Below, piece by piece: positions 9,497 to 17,580 of a stretch of DNA of 64,000 bases. Origin of the DNA: G965202915 sp965205955 (GTDB lineage Bacteria > Pseudomonadota > Gammaproteobacteria > Eutrophobiales > Eutrophobiaceae); the NCBI GenBank assembly GCA_965205955.1, contig OZ242192.1:992001-1056000 (forward strand), in the 5' to 3' direction. Every line of letters begins with the position of its first letter. Within the stretch, counting starts at the first letter, position 1. Made by a program: the position numbers and the translations under genes. The notes beneath the pieces are model-generated. The model saw only the letters and a program-made list of their open reading frames with translations, was not told the DNA's origin and did no database searches.

Positions 9497-10873
9497 TTAA
9501 AATTCAAGGTGTTTCGGCACTCTTGGAAAGGGGATCACATCACGGATGTTGCCGATCCCGGATATCAGCATCAGCAGGCGTTCAAAACCGAGACCGAATC
9601 CAGCGTGTGGGACTGTGCCGTATTTGCGCGTATCCAGATACCACCAGTAATCCTTCTCATCAAAACCGCATTCATTGATCCTGCCCTTCAATACCTCGTA
9701 TCTTTCTTCACGCTGACTGCCGCCTATGATCTCGCCAATCACCGGAACTAATATATCCATTGCCGCGACTGTTTTTCCATCATCATTGAGACGCATATAG
9801 AATGCCTTGATGTCCTTTGGATAGTCATGCACGATCACCGGCCGTTTAAAGTATTCTTCGGTCAGATAGCGCTCATGCTCCGACTGTAAATCCTTGCCCC
9901 AATCCGGTTTGTATACGAATGGCCGGTCCGCCTTTTGCAGCAACTCGATTGCCTCGGTATAGGACAAACGGATAAAGCTGCCGCTCACTATATTTTCCAG
10001 TGTGTTCATCAGGTCCCGGTTGACAAATTTTGCGAATAATTCCAGGTCTTCGCCGCATTGCGCCATCGTGTAGCGGACCAGATATTGAATAAATTCTTCT
10101 CCCAGATCCATGTCATCACGCAGATCGGCGAACGCCATTTCCGGCTCTATCATCCAGAATTCTGCCATGTGCCGGCTGGTGTTGGAATTTTCCGCCCGGA
10201 ATGTGGGGCCAAATGTATATACATTGCCGAGACTCAGGCAAAAGGTTTCTACCGAAAGCTGGCCGGAAACCGTCAGCCCTGCCTGTTTGCCAAAAAAATC
10301 CTCGCTGAAATCCGTCTTGCCCTCTTTTTTCGGCACATTATCCAGGTCCAGCGTGGTTACCTGAAACATCTCACCCGCGCCTTCACAATCGGAGCCGGTA
10401 ATAATCGGCGTGTGTATCCAGTTAAACCCCCGTTCCTGGAAAAACCGGTGTATGGCAAAGGATAGTTTTGAACGGATGCGAAAGATTGCGCTGTATTTGT
10501 TGGATCGAGGGCGCAGGTGCGCAATCGTTCTCAGGTATTCGTCGGTATGGCGCTTTTTTTGCAATGGGAAGTCTTCCGGCGCATGGCCGATAATTTCAAC
10601 AGAGGACGCGCGCATTTCCCATTTTTGCTTTTTGCCCGGTGAAGCGAGCAGGCTTCCGCAGACTGCGATGGAGGCGCCCGTCGAGACCTCGGCAATCCTC
10701 TGATAGTTTTCGGTATTATTATCTGCGATGATTTGTATGTTCGACAGGCATGAACCGTCGTTCAGTTCGATGAATGAGAAATCCTTGCTGTCGCGCCGTG
10801 TTCTCACCCAGCCGGCAACGGAGACTCGCTCCCGCGCCTCGGTGGATGCCAGTAGTTCCTCAATCCTTGTCAT
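9497..10873 (-). CDS. asnS: Asparaginyl-tRNA synthetase
   Basis: This is a class IIb aminoacyl-tRNA synthetase of about 458 residues that charges tRNA-Asn in the cytoplasm. The N-terminal OB fold binds the anticodon and shows 'VAGWVRTRRDSKDFSFIELN'. The catalytic domain has 'FRAENSNTSRHMAEFWMIEPE' split around the class II motif 2, and motif 3 'GFGLGFERLLMLISG' at the C-terminus. ATG 10873 gives 'MTRIEELLAS', a start that fits AsnS; the frame runs further upstream into the neighbouring gene without a better match. It lies 50 bases downstream of the nucleotidyltransferase gene, so it may share its transcript. Confidence 0.93.
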   Translation of the reverse strand: MTRIEELLASTEARERVSVAGWVRTRRDSKDFSFIELNDGSCLSNIQIIADNNTENYQRIAEVSTGASIAVCGSLLASPGKKQKWEMRASSVEIIGHAPEDFPLQKKRHTDEYLRTIAHLRPRSNKYSAIFRIRSKLSFAIHRFFQERGFNWIHTPIITGSDCEGAGEMFQVTTLDLDNVPKKEGKTDFSEDFFGKQAGLTVSGQLSVETFCLSLGNVYTFGPTFRAENSNTSRHMAEFWMIEPEMAFADLRDDMDLGEEFIQYLVRYTMAQCGEDLELFAKFVNRDLMNTLENIVSGSFIRLSYTEAIELLQKADRPFVYKPDWGKDLQSEHERYLTEEYFKRPVIVHDYPKDIKAFYMRLNDDGKTVAAMDILVPVIGEIIGGSQREERYEVLKGRINECGFDEKDYWWYLDTRKYGTVPHAGFGLGFERLLMLISGIGNIRDVIPFPRVPKHLEF

Positions 10874-10922
10874 TGTCTGGCAAGGGGGCATATAAGGCCG
10901 GGTAAAATATGCCGGATCATCT

Positions 10923-11861
10923 TCATGGTTCGATTTTAATATATTCTTTTTTAGCGGCGCGACTGGTGCCCACGAGCAACCGTTTTTTCCCGGCGGCATC
11001 TTCCTCGATATGTCCCGCCGCCGCAATGCGTTCGCCCACCACAGCCTGACCGATGTATGTTGATGTGTAACTTACAATTTCGGAAATATCGGCATAATCA
11101 ATTGTATACCGCGCCGGATAATCGTAGCTGTATCGATCATTGATGACCATTGCGCTTAATGCAATGAACCCCCGCTTTTTAAATGGCCCCTTGTCCACGG
11201 GGCATTCGCTGGCAAGAGGGATCAGGCTGATATCGACTTTGCTGGATTTACAGATGAATTTGTTGAATTTTCGCTTCTCATGGGCGTAATACTCGTCGAA
11301 GCTGAGTTCGCAATCACGGCGTTGATATGTAATGCGCCAGTCTGCATCGCTGAGCGGAGATAGTTTTCCGTCTTTCAGCAATTGTTTGCAGTGCTCCCGT
11401 ACTGTGAGATGGTGATCGCGCCCGTACACGAGCAGGTCAATGTCCGACCGTTCATTGTGGGCGTCGATCAGCAGGGAGCCGGTTATTCCCAGCCGTTCTA
11501 TCGGAACACCGCTGTCCAGTAGCAGCCTTATGCAATGACGGGCATCGCACTGTTTTGCATCATTCGCCCCCGATTGCAATAATCGCCGCAGTCCCGACTC
11601 CGGCCGCAGGATGGTCTTTATGTCCCCCACGGGAACGGCATGCATCAGCACGTCGGCAAACTTGCTGTGGTAAATGTATTCTGGATGTTTCCGCTTGAGA
11701 AAGGCGTCCGCCGCCTCGTCCTCCAGTTTGTGAAATTGATTTTGTTTATCCCGGTAATATCTGCATGTAACGAGCGCGCAATTATTCTCGATAATACTGC
11801 TGACGACCGCGCAAAACAGGTCATCTTCGGTTTGTATATAATCTTTTGGGCGCAAGTCCAT
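10923..11861 (-). CDS. Pol-beta-superfamily nucleotidyltransferase-domain protein
   Basis: The 312-residue protein contains a minimal nucleotidyltransferase motif in its middle: 'GITGSLLIDAHNERSDIDLL' with the GS at residues 128-129 and two metal-binding aspartates at 140 and 142. The N-terminal 120 residues and the C-terminal third, rich in basic and aromatic residues, do not match anything I recognise. No typical HEPN partner follows directly. Its ATG overlaps the stop of the tag gene by one base, so the pair is translationally coupled and could work in the same process, but substrate and role are unknown. Confidence 0.6.
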   Translation of the reverse strand: MDLRPKDYIQTEDDLFCAVVSSIIENNCALVTCRYYRDKQNQFHKLEDEAADAFLKRKHPEYIYHSKFADVLMHAVPVGDIKTILRPESGLRRLLQSGANDAKQCDARHCIRLLLDSGVPIERLGITGSLLIDAHNERSDIDLLVYGRDHHLTVREHCKQLLKDGKLSPLSDADWRITYQRRDCELSFDEYYAHEKRKFNKFICKSSKVDISLIPLASECPVDKGPFKKRGFIALSAMVINDRYSYDYPARYTIDYADISEIVSYTSTYIGQAVVGERIAAAGHIEEDAAGKKRLLVGTSRAAKKEYIKIEP

Positions 11862-12448
11862 CAGGATATACGCAATTTTTTTATTTGTTCATGCCTAAAA
11901 CAGGATGTTATATGATCATTTACCATGCCGGTTGCCTGCATGTGCGCATAGCAAATTGTCGAGCCGACGAAGTTGAAACCGTGCCGCTTCAAGTCTTTGG
12001 ACATTGAATCCGACAGCTCGGTTTTTGCCGGTATTTCTTCCCGGGTTTTATGTTTGTTCTGCAGCGGCTTGCCGTCCACGAATTGCCACATATATCTGTT
12101 GAAGGTGCCGAATTCTTTGCGCACTTCGATAAATGCCTTTGCATTGCGCACCGCACTGCGTAGTTTCAGTTCATTTCTGATTATGCCCGGGTTATCCAAT
12201 AACGATTGAATTTTTTCCTCGCCATACAATGCAATTTTCTTGTAATCAAATTTATCGAATGCCTTGCGATAGGCCTCCCGCTTGCGCAGCACGGTTATCC
12301 AGCTCAGACCGGCTTGTGCCCCTTCGAGGATCAGAAACTCGAACCATTTGCGGTCGGAAGTTACCGGCAGGCCCCATTCCCGGTCATGGTATCTTCGGTA
12401 CAAAGGGTCCTGTCCGCACCATTCACAGCGCTTTTTCGTTACCGCCAT
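11861..12448 (-). CDS. tag: DNA-3-methyladenine glycosylase I
   Basis: The approximately 195-residue enzyme removes 3-methyladenine from alkylated DNA as the first step of base excision repair. It shows the Tag signature from the start: 'RCEWCGQDPLYRRYHDREWG' with two of the zinc-binding cysteines, followed by 'FEFLILEGAQAGLSWITVL', which carries the active-site glutamate and tryptophan. The C-terminal zinc ligands are the histidines in 'MVNDHITSCFRH'. ATG 12448 gives the standard N-terminus 'MAVTKKRCEWC'; an in-frame ATG eleven codons upstream is not needed. It is the first gene of a short tag-nucleotidyltransferase-asnS run. Confidence 0.92.
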   Translation of the reverse strand: MAVTKKRCEWCGQDPLYRRYHDREWGLPVTSDRKWFEFLILEGAQAGLSWITVLRKREAYRKAFDKFDYKKIALYGEEKIQSLLDNPGIIRNELKLRSAVRNAKAFIEVRKEFGTFNRYMWQFVDGKPLQNKHKTREEIPAKTELSDSMSKDLKRHGFNFVGSTICYAHMQATGMVNDHITSCFRHEQIKKLRIS

Positions 12449-13010
12449 CGTGATTGATTCTGATGAAAGATGTGTTTGCAATCCTTATTAATAGTACCAA
12501 ATCTGCAAGCGCGGGCAAGCGGCAAGTGCGGGTATGTGTCCGGTAAACCGATTATTTGTCTGAATCCGTGCGGCAATCTGCATTGGGAATTTGGGGCTAG
12601 AGCTCAGTCTATCCTCTAATGCAGAGAGCGTTATAACCATGTTCTTTGCAGGGAGTAGCGGCAGGCTGCCCGCACCCGTCTCTGCCACAGTGGCAGGTGA
12701 ATAATGCGCTGGACTTGAATCGCTTTGGTGGGCAATATGAGTGGGTAGATACGAGTACTGGATTGAGATTATGAGGGGGAATTGCGTTCGTACTGGCCGC
12801 CTCTCTATTCATATTGGGGAGGCACGTGGTTGGCCATCTCCTTGTAGGCGCAAGACCCCCTCACTCTGGCCTTCTCCCAGAGGGAGAGGGTGATATCTTT
12901 GGTAAAGGGCAGGCCAAGGCTATTTTGAGTGGCGAGGGCCTGTTATGCCGGGGCTATCATGAAGACCGGAAGATTTCCTGATTCTTTAAGATATAATTTA
13001 GTTGTTGTAA
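12449..13010. other. Intergenic stretch upstream of tag and bfd
   Basis: No convincing gene is seen in this stretch of more than 500 bases between the divergent tag and bfd genes. Small open frames on both strands have no family features. It holds one REP-like palindrome (listed separately) and, at the right end, the repeats upstream of bfd. The tag promoter must lie near its left end. Confidence 0.5.
12861..12893. repeat. REP-like palindrome
   Basis: A hairpin with the arms TCTCCC and GGGAGA around AGA is framed by TCAC and GTGA. The same kind of 'CTCTCCCTCTGGGAGAG' core is repeated at about 55150. Such elements are widespread intergenic repeats in gammaproteobacteria and can end up in transcripts as stem-loops. 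Confidence 0.55.
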
Positions 13011-13013
13011 ATA

Positions 13014-13067
13014 ATTCTTATTTGTGTTATCATTCTTATCTGTGTTATCATTCTTATTTGTGTATTC
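13014..13067. promoter_or_regulatory. Three tandem 18-bp Fur-like repeats upstream of bfd
   Basis: Three head-to-tail copies of an 18-base unit, ATTCTTATTTGTGTTATC with one to three changes, end 26 bases before the bfd start. Read on the other strand each contains ATAAGAAT followed by GATAA, close to the hexamer arrays recognised by the iron repressor Fur. Bfd genes are classic Fur targets, so a multi-site operator is the likely role. The boundary to the promoter is not resolved. Confidence 0.65.
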
Positions 13068-13093
13068 ATCCCGTATCATCGAGAGGATAGTTG

Positions 13094-13273
13094 ATGTATG
13101 TGTGCGTCTGTAATGCGGTTACCAGGAAGGATATCGAGGTAGCGATTGCCGAGGGGGCGAACTGCCTGGAACATTTGTGTGAGCGGCTGGATGTTTCTCT
13201 TTGTTGTGGCGCCTGTGCCGAGGCGGTCAATGCGTGTCTGGAGGAGGGCTTGCCGGGTAAGGCAGACAGGTAA
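13094..13273 (+). CDS. bfd: Bacterioferritin-associated ferredoxin
   Basis: This small protein of 59 residues binds a [2Fe-2S] cluster through four cysteines, seen as 'CVCNAVT' near the N-terminus and 'CCGACAEAV' about 30 residues later. Bfd reduces the iron core of bacterioferritin so that iron can be released; it is made when iron is scarce. An in-frame TTG lies one codon before; ATG 13094 with 'MYVCVCNAV' is the family's normal start. No bacterioferritin gene is next to it. The upstream 18-bp repeats and the downstream iron-uptake genes support an iron-starvation role. Confidence 0.92.
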   Translation: MYVCVCNAVTRKDIEVAIAEGANCLEHLCERLDVSLCCGACAEAVNACLEEGLPGKADR

Positions 13274-13311
13274 CTAAAATGCTGTATTGCAGGGCTTGAA
13301 TTTGTAAATAT

Positions 13312-13332
13312 AAATAAGAATAATTCTTGTTT
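13312..13332. promoter_or_regulatory. Palindromic Fur box upstream of the outer-membrane barrel gene
   Basis: The core AAGAATAATTCTT (13316-13328) is a perfect 13-base palindrome and the symmetry extends several bases outwards with one mismatch. It closely resembles the AATAAGAATAATTCTTATT class of Fur operators. It lies 40 bases before the start of the following gene, so it would repress that gene and the P19-like gene behind it when iron is plentiful. Confidence 0.75.
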
Positions 13333-13371
13333 AGATTAGTTTTATAATTTTTATATTAATAGGGGGTGCTG

Positions 13372-14163
13372 ATGAAATATAAATCAAGTACATTGCCCGA
13401 TTGGGGTGTTGATCTGGGGAGGGTTTCCCGAATCGTACCGGGGTTCTGTGGTGCGCTTGTGCGCATGTTGTGTGTCTTGTTGCTGTCGGCCTGGATGGGG
13501 CCGGCGGTGGCTTGGGAGTTTGAGGGTGTGTTGTCGTATGACAGCCGCTATATAGGCGCCGGCAACACTAATGAGCTGACGCACGGCGGTATCGGAACCC
13601 TGGAACTGGGGCTGGAGAAGGAAACCGAATGGGGCCGCTTCAGCCATGGTATCGAGCTGATTTTGGCGACTTCCGTAAATTATAAGGAATCCGTGCTCTC
13701 GGTCGGATATGGGCGGGATATCGGCGCTTTTGACCTTTCACTTTCCTACGCACACCTCGAATTTGACGGCGATGCCGGCGAGGATGGGGCCGAAGATAAG
13801 GAGGGAGATAATGAATGGGCGGCGGAACTCTCCTGGACAGGGTGGGAGGCCGTAACGCCAAATCTCGAATACCTCTACTCGGATAATGCCAAAGGTGGGC
13901 TACTGACCTTCACCTTGGAAGGCGAGATCGAGATCGCCGGGCAGAGCCTGTCGCCGTATCTGCTGATCGATTTTGACTATGATTACGTGTCGCCGGAATA
14001 CGAAGGCCTGAACAGTATTGGAGGCGGTGTTGCATGGAGCATGCCGCTGGGAAATCATCTGGAAATGACGGTTCACCTTTCCTACGCAAACGCGCAAAGG
14101 AACCTGCGCCTGGAGGGTGAAGACCGCGATTACTTTTGGGGAGGTGTGAGTTTTTCGCTATGA
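13372..14163 (+). CDS. Predicted outer-membrane beta-barrel protein of the iron block
   Basis: The 263-residue product has a long basic N-terminus, a hydrophobic signal segment ('MLCVLLLSAWMGPAVA') with cleavage probably before 'WEFEGVLSYDSRY', and then alternating amphipathic strands such as 'LELGLEKETEWGRFSHGIELI' in pieces and 'LEMTVHLSYANAQ'. The last strand is 'YFWGGVSFSL'. This pattern indicates a small barrel of about 10-12 strands; it is not a TonB-dependent receptor, since no plug domain is present. I do not recognise a named family. Its Fur box and the directly following P19-like gene suggest an outer-membrane step in iron or copper handling. Confidence 0.65.
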   Translation: MKYKSSTLPDWGVDLGRVSRIVPGFCGALVRMLCVLLLSAWMGPAVAWEFEGVLSYDSRYIGAGNTNELTHGGIGTLELGLEKETEWGRFSHGIELILATSVNYKESVLSVGYGRDIGAFDLSLSYAHLEFDGDAGEDGAEDKEGDNEWAAELSWTGWEAVTPNLEYLYSDNAKGGLLTFTLEGEIEIAGQSLSPYLLIDFDYDYVSPEYEGLNSIGGGVAWSMPLGNHLEMTVHLSYANAQRNLRLEGEDRDYFWGGVSFSL

Positions 14164-14224
14164 AACATATCAAAACATTATTTTTGAGGAGGTCTAATTT
14201 CGCTATGAAACATATCAAAACATT
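14154..14224 (+). repeat. 26-bp direct duplication spanning the start of the P19-like gene
   Basis: The identical 26 bases starting TTCGCTATGAAACATATC occur at 14154-14179 and 14199-14224, 45 bases apart. Each copy contains an ATG followed by the codons for MKHIKT. The first ATG overlaps the stop of the barrel gene; only the second is preceded by a strong GAGGAGGT ribosome-binding site. Confidence 0.9.
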
Positions 14225-14771
14225 TCTAATTCCGCTCGTCGCTGCTATCCCACTGTGGCTGTCGGCTTGGCCAGCGCAGGCGCTTGAGCTGGTGATCGGC
14301 GAAGAGACCGTGAAGCCGGGCATTGTTTTTATCTTTGAAGGGGCGATCAAGGACACTGTATCACCCGCGGCGCAACATCTGGATGTGAGTCAGACCGACG
14401 TGCATATCGAGGCGCGGGTGAACTGGGATGAGTCGGGCTCGGTGCCGGAGGGTACGCCGCGCGGGGGGTTTGTGCCATATCTGCAGATCAATGCGGTGAT
14501 TACCAGTGAGACGACCGGGGAGTCGGTGCATGCGACCTTGGTGCCGCATGCGAATCTGGTTGATAATTTCCACTACGCGCGCAATATCGCGTTGCCGTCG
14601 GCGCTCACCGACAAATATGAAGTGGTCTTTCATGTGCATCCGCCGGGCGAGTTCGATCTGGCCTTTCATAAGGATTGGGTGAGCGCCCACGGTACGCCGT
14701 TGATGCAGCCGGAATCTTTCCGCTACCGTGGCGTAAATTTCGAGGCGATTGCCAAGGCGACGCGCGAGTAG
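14205..14771 (+). CDS. P19/Tp34-type periplasmic iron-transport protein
   Basis: The 188-residue protein starts with a Sec signal peptide 'MKHIKTFLIPLVAAIPLWLS' ending near 'AWPAQA'. The mature part follows the pattern of P19, FetP and Tp34 (iron transporter family PF10634): 'DVSQTDVHIEARVNW', 'GFVPYLQINAVI', 'VPHANLVDNFHYARNIALP' and 'YEVVFHVHPPG'. P19 proteins bind copper and help ferrous/ferric iron uptake in the periplasm. ATG 14205 is chosen for its strong ribosome-binding site; a duplicated ATG at 14160 in frame would add 15 residues. It follows the barrel gene closely and precedes the Fe(III) ABC operon. Confidence 0.85.
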   Translation: MKHIKTFLIPLVAAIPLWLSAWPAQALELVIGEETVKPGIVFIFEGAIKDTVSPAAQHLDVSQTDVHIEARVNWDESGSVPEGTPRGGFVPYLQINAVITSETTGESVHATLVPHANLVDNFHYARNIALPSALTDKYEVVFHVHPPGEFDLAFHKDWVSAHGTPLMQPESFRYRGVNFEAIAKATRE

Positions 14772-14809
14772 TGTGTCTGCCCGTGCGGGTATTTGTGAAA
14801 TATAAATCT

Positions 14810-14833
14810 AATTTATTCTCATTTTCATTTAGA
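14810..14833. promoter_or_regulatory. Fur-like site upstream of the Fe(III) ABC operon
   Basis: On the minus strand the bases read AATGAAAATGAGAATAAATT, three hexamers close to the GATAAT/GAGAAT units of Fur operators. It is 34 bases before the start of the substrate-binding protein gene. It is less symmetric than the site at 13312. Confidence 0.55.
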
Positions 14834-14866
14834 GTCTGTATGTAAGATAGCGGGGTTAGCAAGGAT

Positions 14867-15868
14867 ATGCAGAGACTGTTGTTGTTATTATCGATCTTTC
14901 TGTCCAATGGAATGGCGGCGGAAGTGAATGTTTATTCTGCGCGCAAGCAGGCGCTGATTGAACCGTTGCTGGATCAGTTCACGCAGCAGACCGGTATAGC
15001 GGTGAATCTGGTGACCGGCGAGGCCGATACCTTGATTAAACGGTTGGAGGCCGAGGGGCGCCATTCGCCGGCGGATGTGTTGATCGCAACCGATGTCGCC
15101 CGTCTTTACCGGGCCGCCAGGCTGGAATTGTTCCAGCAAATCGATTCGGAGCTTTTGCGCTCTTCTGTTCCGGCGCAATATCGTGATGTGAATAACAGTT
15201 GGTTTGGTCTGTCGCTGCGGTCGCGGATTATTGTTTACTCTCCCAAGAGAGTTGGCACGGACGAACTGCGGGATTATCTGTCCCTGAGTGATGCAAAATG
15301 GCACGGGCGCATCTGCGTACGTTCTTCATCCAATTCCTACAACCAATCGCTGGTGGCGGCCCTCATTGCGCGCCATGGTATGCAAAAAACAGAGCAATGG
15401 GCGGATGATTTTGTAAAGAATTTTGCTCGACCTCCCACGGGGGGAGATCGCGATCAGATCCGCGCCGTTGCATCCGGGGAATGCGATATAGCTCTGGTAA
15501 ATAATTATTATCTGGCGGGCATGCTGGACTCGAGCAGAAAACAGGAGGTCGAGGTTGCACAGGCTGTTGATTTATTCTGGCCCAATCAGGACACCAACGG
15601 CGCCCATGTCAATATCAGCGGAGCGGGCGTAGCGCGCTATGCAAGGAACAAGGAAAATGCTGTCAAGCTGTTAGAATTTTTAGTCGGCGATGTGGCGCAA
15701 CATTGGTTTGCCGCTGCAAATCACGAGTATCCCGTCAAGCCGGGCATACAGGCCAGTAGCATTCTAAGTCAATGGGGTGAATTCAAACCGGACAATATTG
15801 AACTGAACCGGCTGGGTATGCTGAACAAACCGGCCGTTTTGTTAATGGACCGCGCGGGATGGTGGTGA
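14867..15868 (+). CDS. fbpA: Fe(III) ABC transporter, periplasmic substrate-binding protein
   Basis: This 333-residue protein has a short signal peptide ('MQRLLLLLSIFLSNGMAAE') and the class of solute-binding fold that opens with 'VNVYSARKQALIEPLLDQF', as in FbpA/FutA/AfuA. 'DVLIATDVARLYRAA' and the tyrosine-rich 'LALVNNYY'-like segment ('DIALVNNYYLAG'), whose paired tyrosines bind Fe(III) in this family, are both visible. It delivers ferric iron to the permease encoded next. A ribosome-binding site AAGGA precedes the ATG. It is the first gene of a three-gene operon with its own Fur-like site. Confidence 0.93.
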   Translation: MQRLLLLLSIFLSNGMAAEVNVYSARKQALIEPLLDQFTQQTGIAVNLVTGEADTLIKRLEAEGRHSPADVLIATDVARLYRAARLELFQQIDSELLRSSVPAQYRDVNNSWFGLSLRSRIIVYSPKRVGTDELRDYLSLSDAKWHGRICVRSSSNSYNQSLVAALIARHGMQKTEQWADDFVKNFARPPTGGDRDQIRAVASGECDIALVNNYYLAGMLDSSRKQEVEVAQAVDLFWPNQDTNGAHVNISGAGVARYARNKENAVKLLEFLVGDVAQHWFAAANHEYPVKPGIQASSILSQWGEFKPDNIELNRLGMLNKPAVLLMDRAGWW

Positions 15869-15939
15869 TTTTCTTACAAAAGCCCATTGGGATCTCTTCG
15901 CCTGACCGTTATTTTGCATAGTTAGCGCGGGCTTCAGCA

Positions 15940-17580
15940 ATGCGAGAGAAATGGTTGTGGTTTGCAAATTTATTGCTGGTCTCGCTACTGTCTATTCCGC
16001 TGTTGACGGTGTTGTCTTCCTTGTTGCAGCCGGACTGGGATGTGTGGCAGCATCTCTACGATACGGTATTGAGCGATTATGTGGTAAATTCCCTGGCGCT
16101 GATGGCGGGGGTCGGTGTGCTGGCGCTGATATGGGGGGTGTTGCCCGCCTGGTTGCTCACCATGTATTCTTTTCCTCTGTCGCGGGTATTCGGCTGGGGC
16201 TTGTTGTTGCCCGCATCCATACCGGTCTACATTATTGCCTATGCCTATACCGGTATGCTGGACGCGGGCGGGCCGTTGCAGGCCGGGTTGCGTGCGATTA
16301 GCGGCCTGCCCTACGGTGGGTATTGGTTCCCGGAAGTGCGTTCGATGCAGGGGGCAATGTTATTGATGTCGCTGGGCTTGTATCCGTATGTGTATCTGCT
16401 GTCGCGGGCGGCATTCATTGAGCAATCGGCCTGTGTGCTGGATGCGGCGCGAACCCTGGGGTGTCGGCGAACGGATGCGTTTCTGCGAGTGGCCCTGCCG
16501 TTGGCGCGACCGGCAATAATTGTCGGGTTGTCGCTGGTATTGATGGAAACCCTGGCGGATTATGGCACGGTGCAGTATTTTGGCATACCGGTTTTCACCA
16601 CCGGTATATTTCGCACCTGGTTCGGTCTTGGGGAGGAGTTGGCGGCCGCTCAATTGTCCGCCTTGATGGTGGTTTGTGTTTTTGTCCTGGTGGCGGTGGA
16701 GCGCCGGTCAAGGAGAAGGCGGCGTTATTATCAGACCAGCGGGCGGTATGGCAGGATCGACAGGCAACAGTTGCGCGGGTTCAAGGCGGTGGCGGCAATG
16801 GTATATTGTGCGTTGCCGCTGTTCGGCGGTTTTGTCATCCCGGCCGGCTATCTCTGCCTGCTGGCATTCGATTCGGAGGCGCTGATTTTCGACCGGGGGT
16901 TTATTGTGTTGTTTTGGCATAGCGTGTTGCTGGCCCTGGGGGCATCGGTTTTGGCGGTGATGTTGGCGTTGTTGATTGCCTATGCGCACCGCCTGTATCA
17001 TTCGGCGTTCACTGCTTGCGCCTTGCGTTTCGTCGGCATGGGGTATGCGATACCGGGCACGGTGATCGCCGTCGGTGTGCTGATCCCTTTCGGCTGGTTT
17101 GATAACCGGCTGGATGGCTGGTTGCAGGCCCAGTTCGGCGTGGGCAGCGGGCTGTTGTTGTCCGGCAGTTTGTTTATTCTCGTGTTTGCCTATCTGGTTC
17201 GCTATTTGGCCGTTTCACTGAATACCGTTGCTGCCGCGCTGGAGAAAATAAAGCCGAGCATGGATGAGGCGGCGCGATCGGCCGGGATGAATGCGGTGTA
17301 TATCATACGGGACATCCATATGCCGATTATGAAGGGTAGCTTGCTTACCGCGCTGTTGCTGGTGTTTGTGGATGTGCTGAAGGAGTTGCCCGCCACGCTG
17401 ATTTTGCGGCCGTTCAATTTCAATACGCTGGCAGTGCGGGCCTATGAACTGGCGAATGAGGAAAGGCTGGCCGAGGCGGCGGCGCCGGCTCTGGCAATTG
17501 TTTTGGCGGGCATCGTTCCGATATTGTTTGCCGCCACGATGATCTCGCGTATGCGGTCGGGCTATGAACCGGGCAATTGA
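15940..17580 (+). CDS. fbpB: Fe(III) ABC transporter, permease
   Basis: The 546-residue inner-membrane protein is the two-domain permease found in Fbp/Sfu-type iron transporters: two homologous halves, each with about six membrane helices. Each half has the cytoplasmic EAA loop that contacts the ATPase: 'DAARTLGCRRTDAFLRVALP' near residue 167 and 'DEAARSAGMNAVYIIRDIHM' near residue 442. Length equals that of FbpB. Its end overlaps the start of the ATPase gene by 17 bases, and it follows the binding-protein gene after 71 bases, so the three genes form one transport unit. Confidence 0.93.
   Translation: MREKWLWFANLLLVSLLSIPLLTVLSSLLQPDWDVWQHLYDTVLSDYVVNSLALMAGVGVLALIWGVLPAWLLTMYSFPLSRVFGWGLLLPASIPVYIIAYAYTGMLDAGGPLQAGLRAISGLPYGGYWFPEVRSMQGAMLLMSLGLYPYVYLLSRAAFIEQSACVLDAARTLGCRRTDAFLRVALPLARPAIIVGLSLVLMETLADYGTVQYFGIPVFTTGIFRTWFGLGEELAAAQLSALMVVCVFVLVAVERRSRRRRRYYQTSGRYGRIDRQQLRGFKAVAAMVYCALPLFGGFVIPAGYLCLLAFDSEALIFDRGFIVLFWHSVLLALGASVLAVMLALLIAYAHRLYHSAFTACALRFVGMGYAIPGTVIAVGVLIPFGWFDNRLDGWLQAQFGVGSGLLLSGSLFILVFAYLVRYLAVSLNTVAAALEKIKPSMDEAARSAGMNAVYIIRDIHMPIMKGSLLTALLLVFVDVLKELPATLILRPFNFNTLAVRAYELANEERLAEAAAPALAIVLAGIVPILFAATMISRMRSGYEPGN

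Noticed and set aside
9386..9751. A plus-strand frame of 121 codons antisense to the end of asnS
   Set aside because: asnS is certain on the other strand and this frame has no family feature.
13014..13067. CRISPR-like array
   Set aside because: Three units of 18 bases without spacers are not a CRISPR array; Fur-like half sites explain them better.
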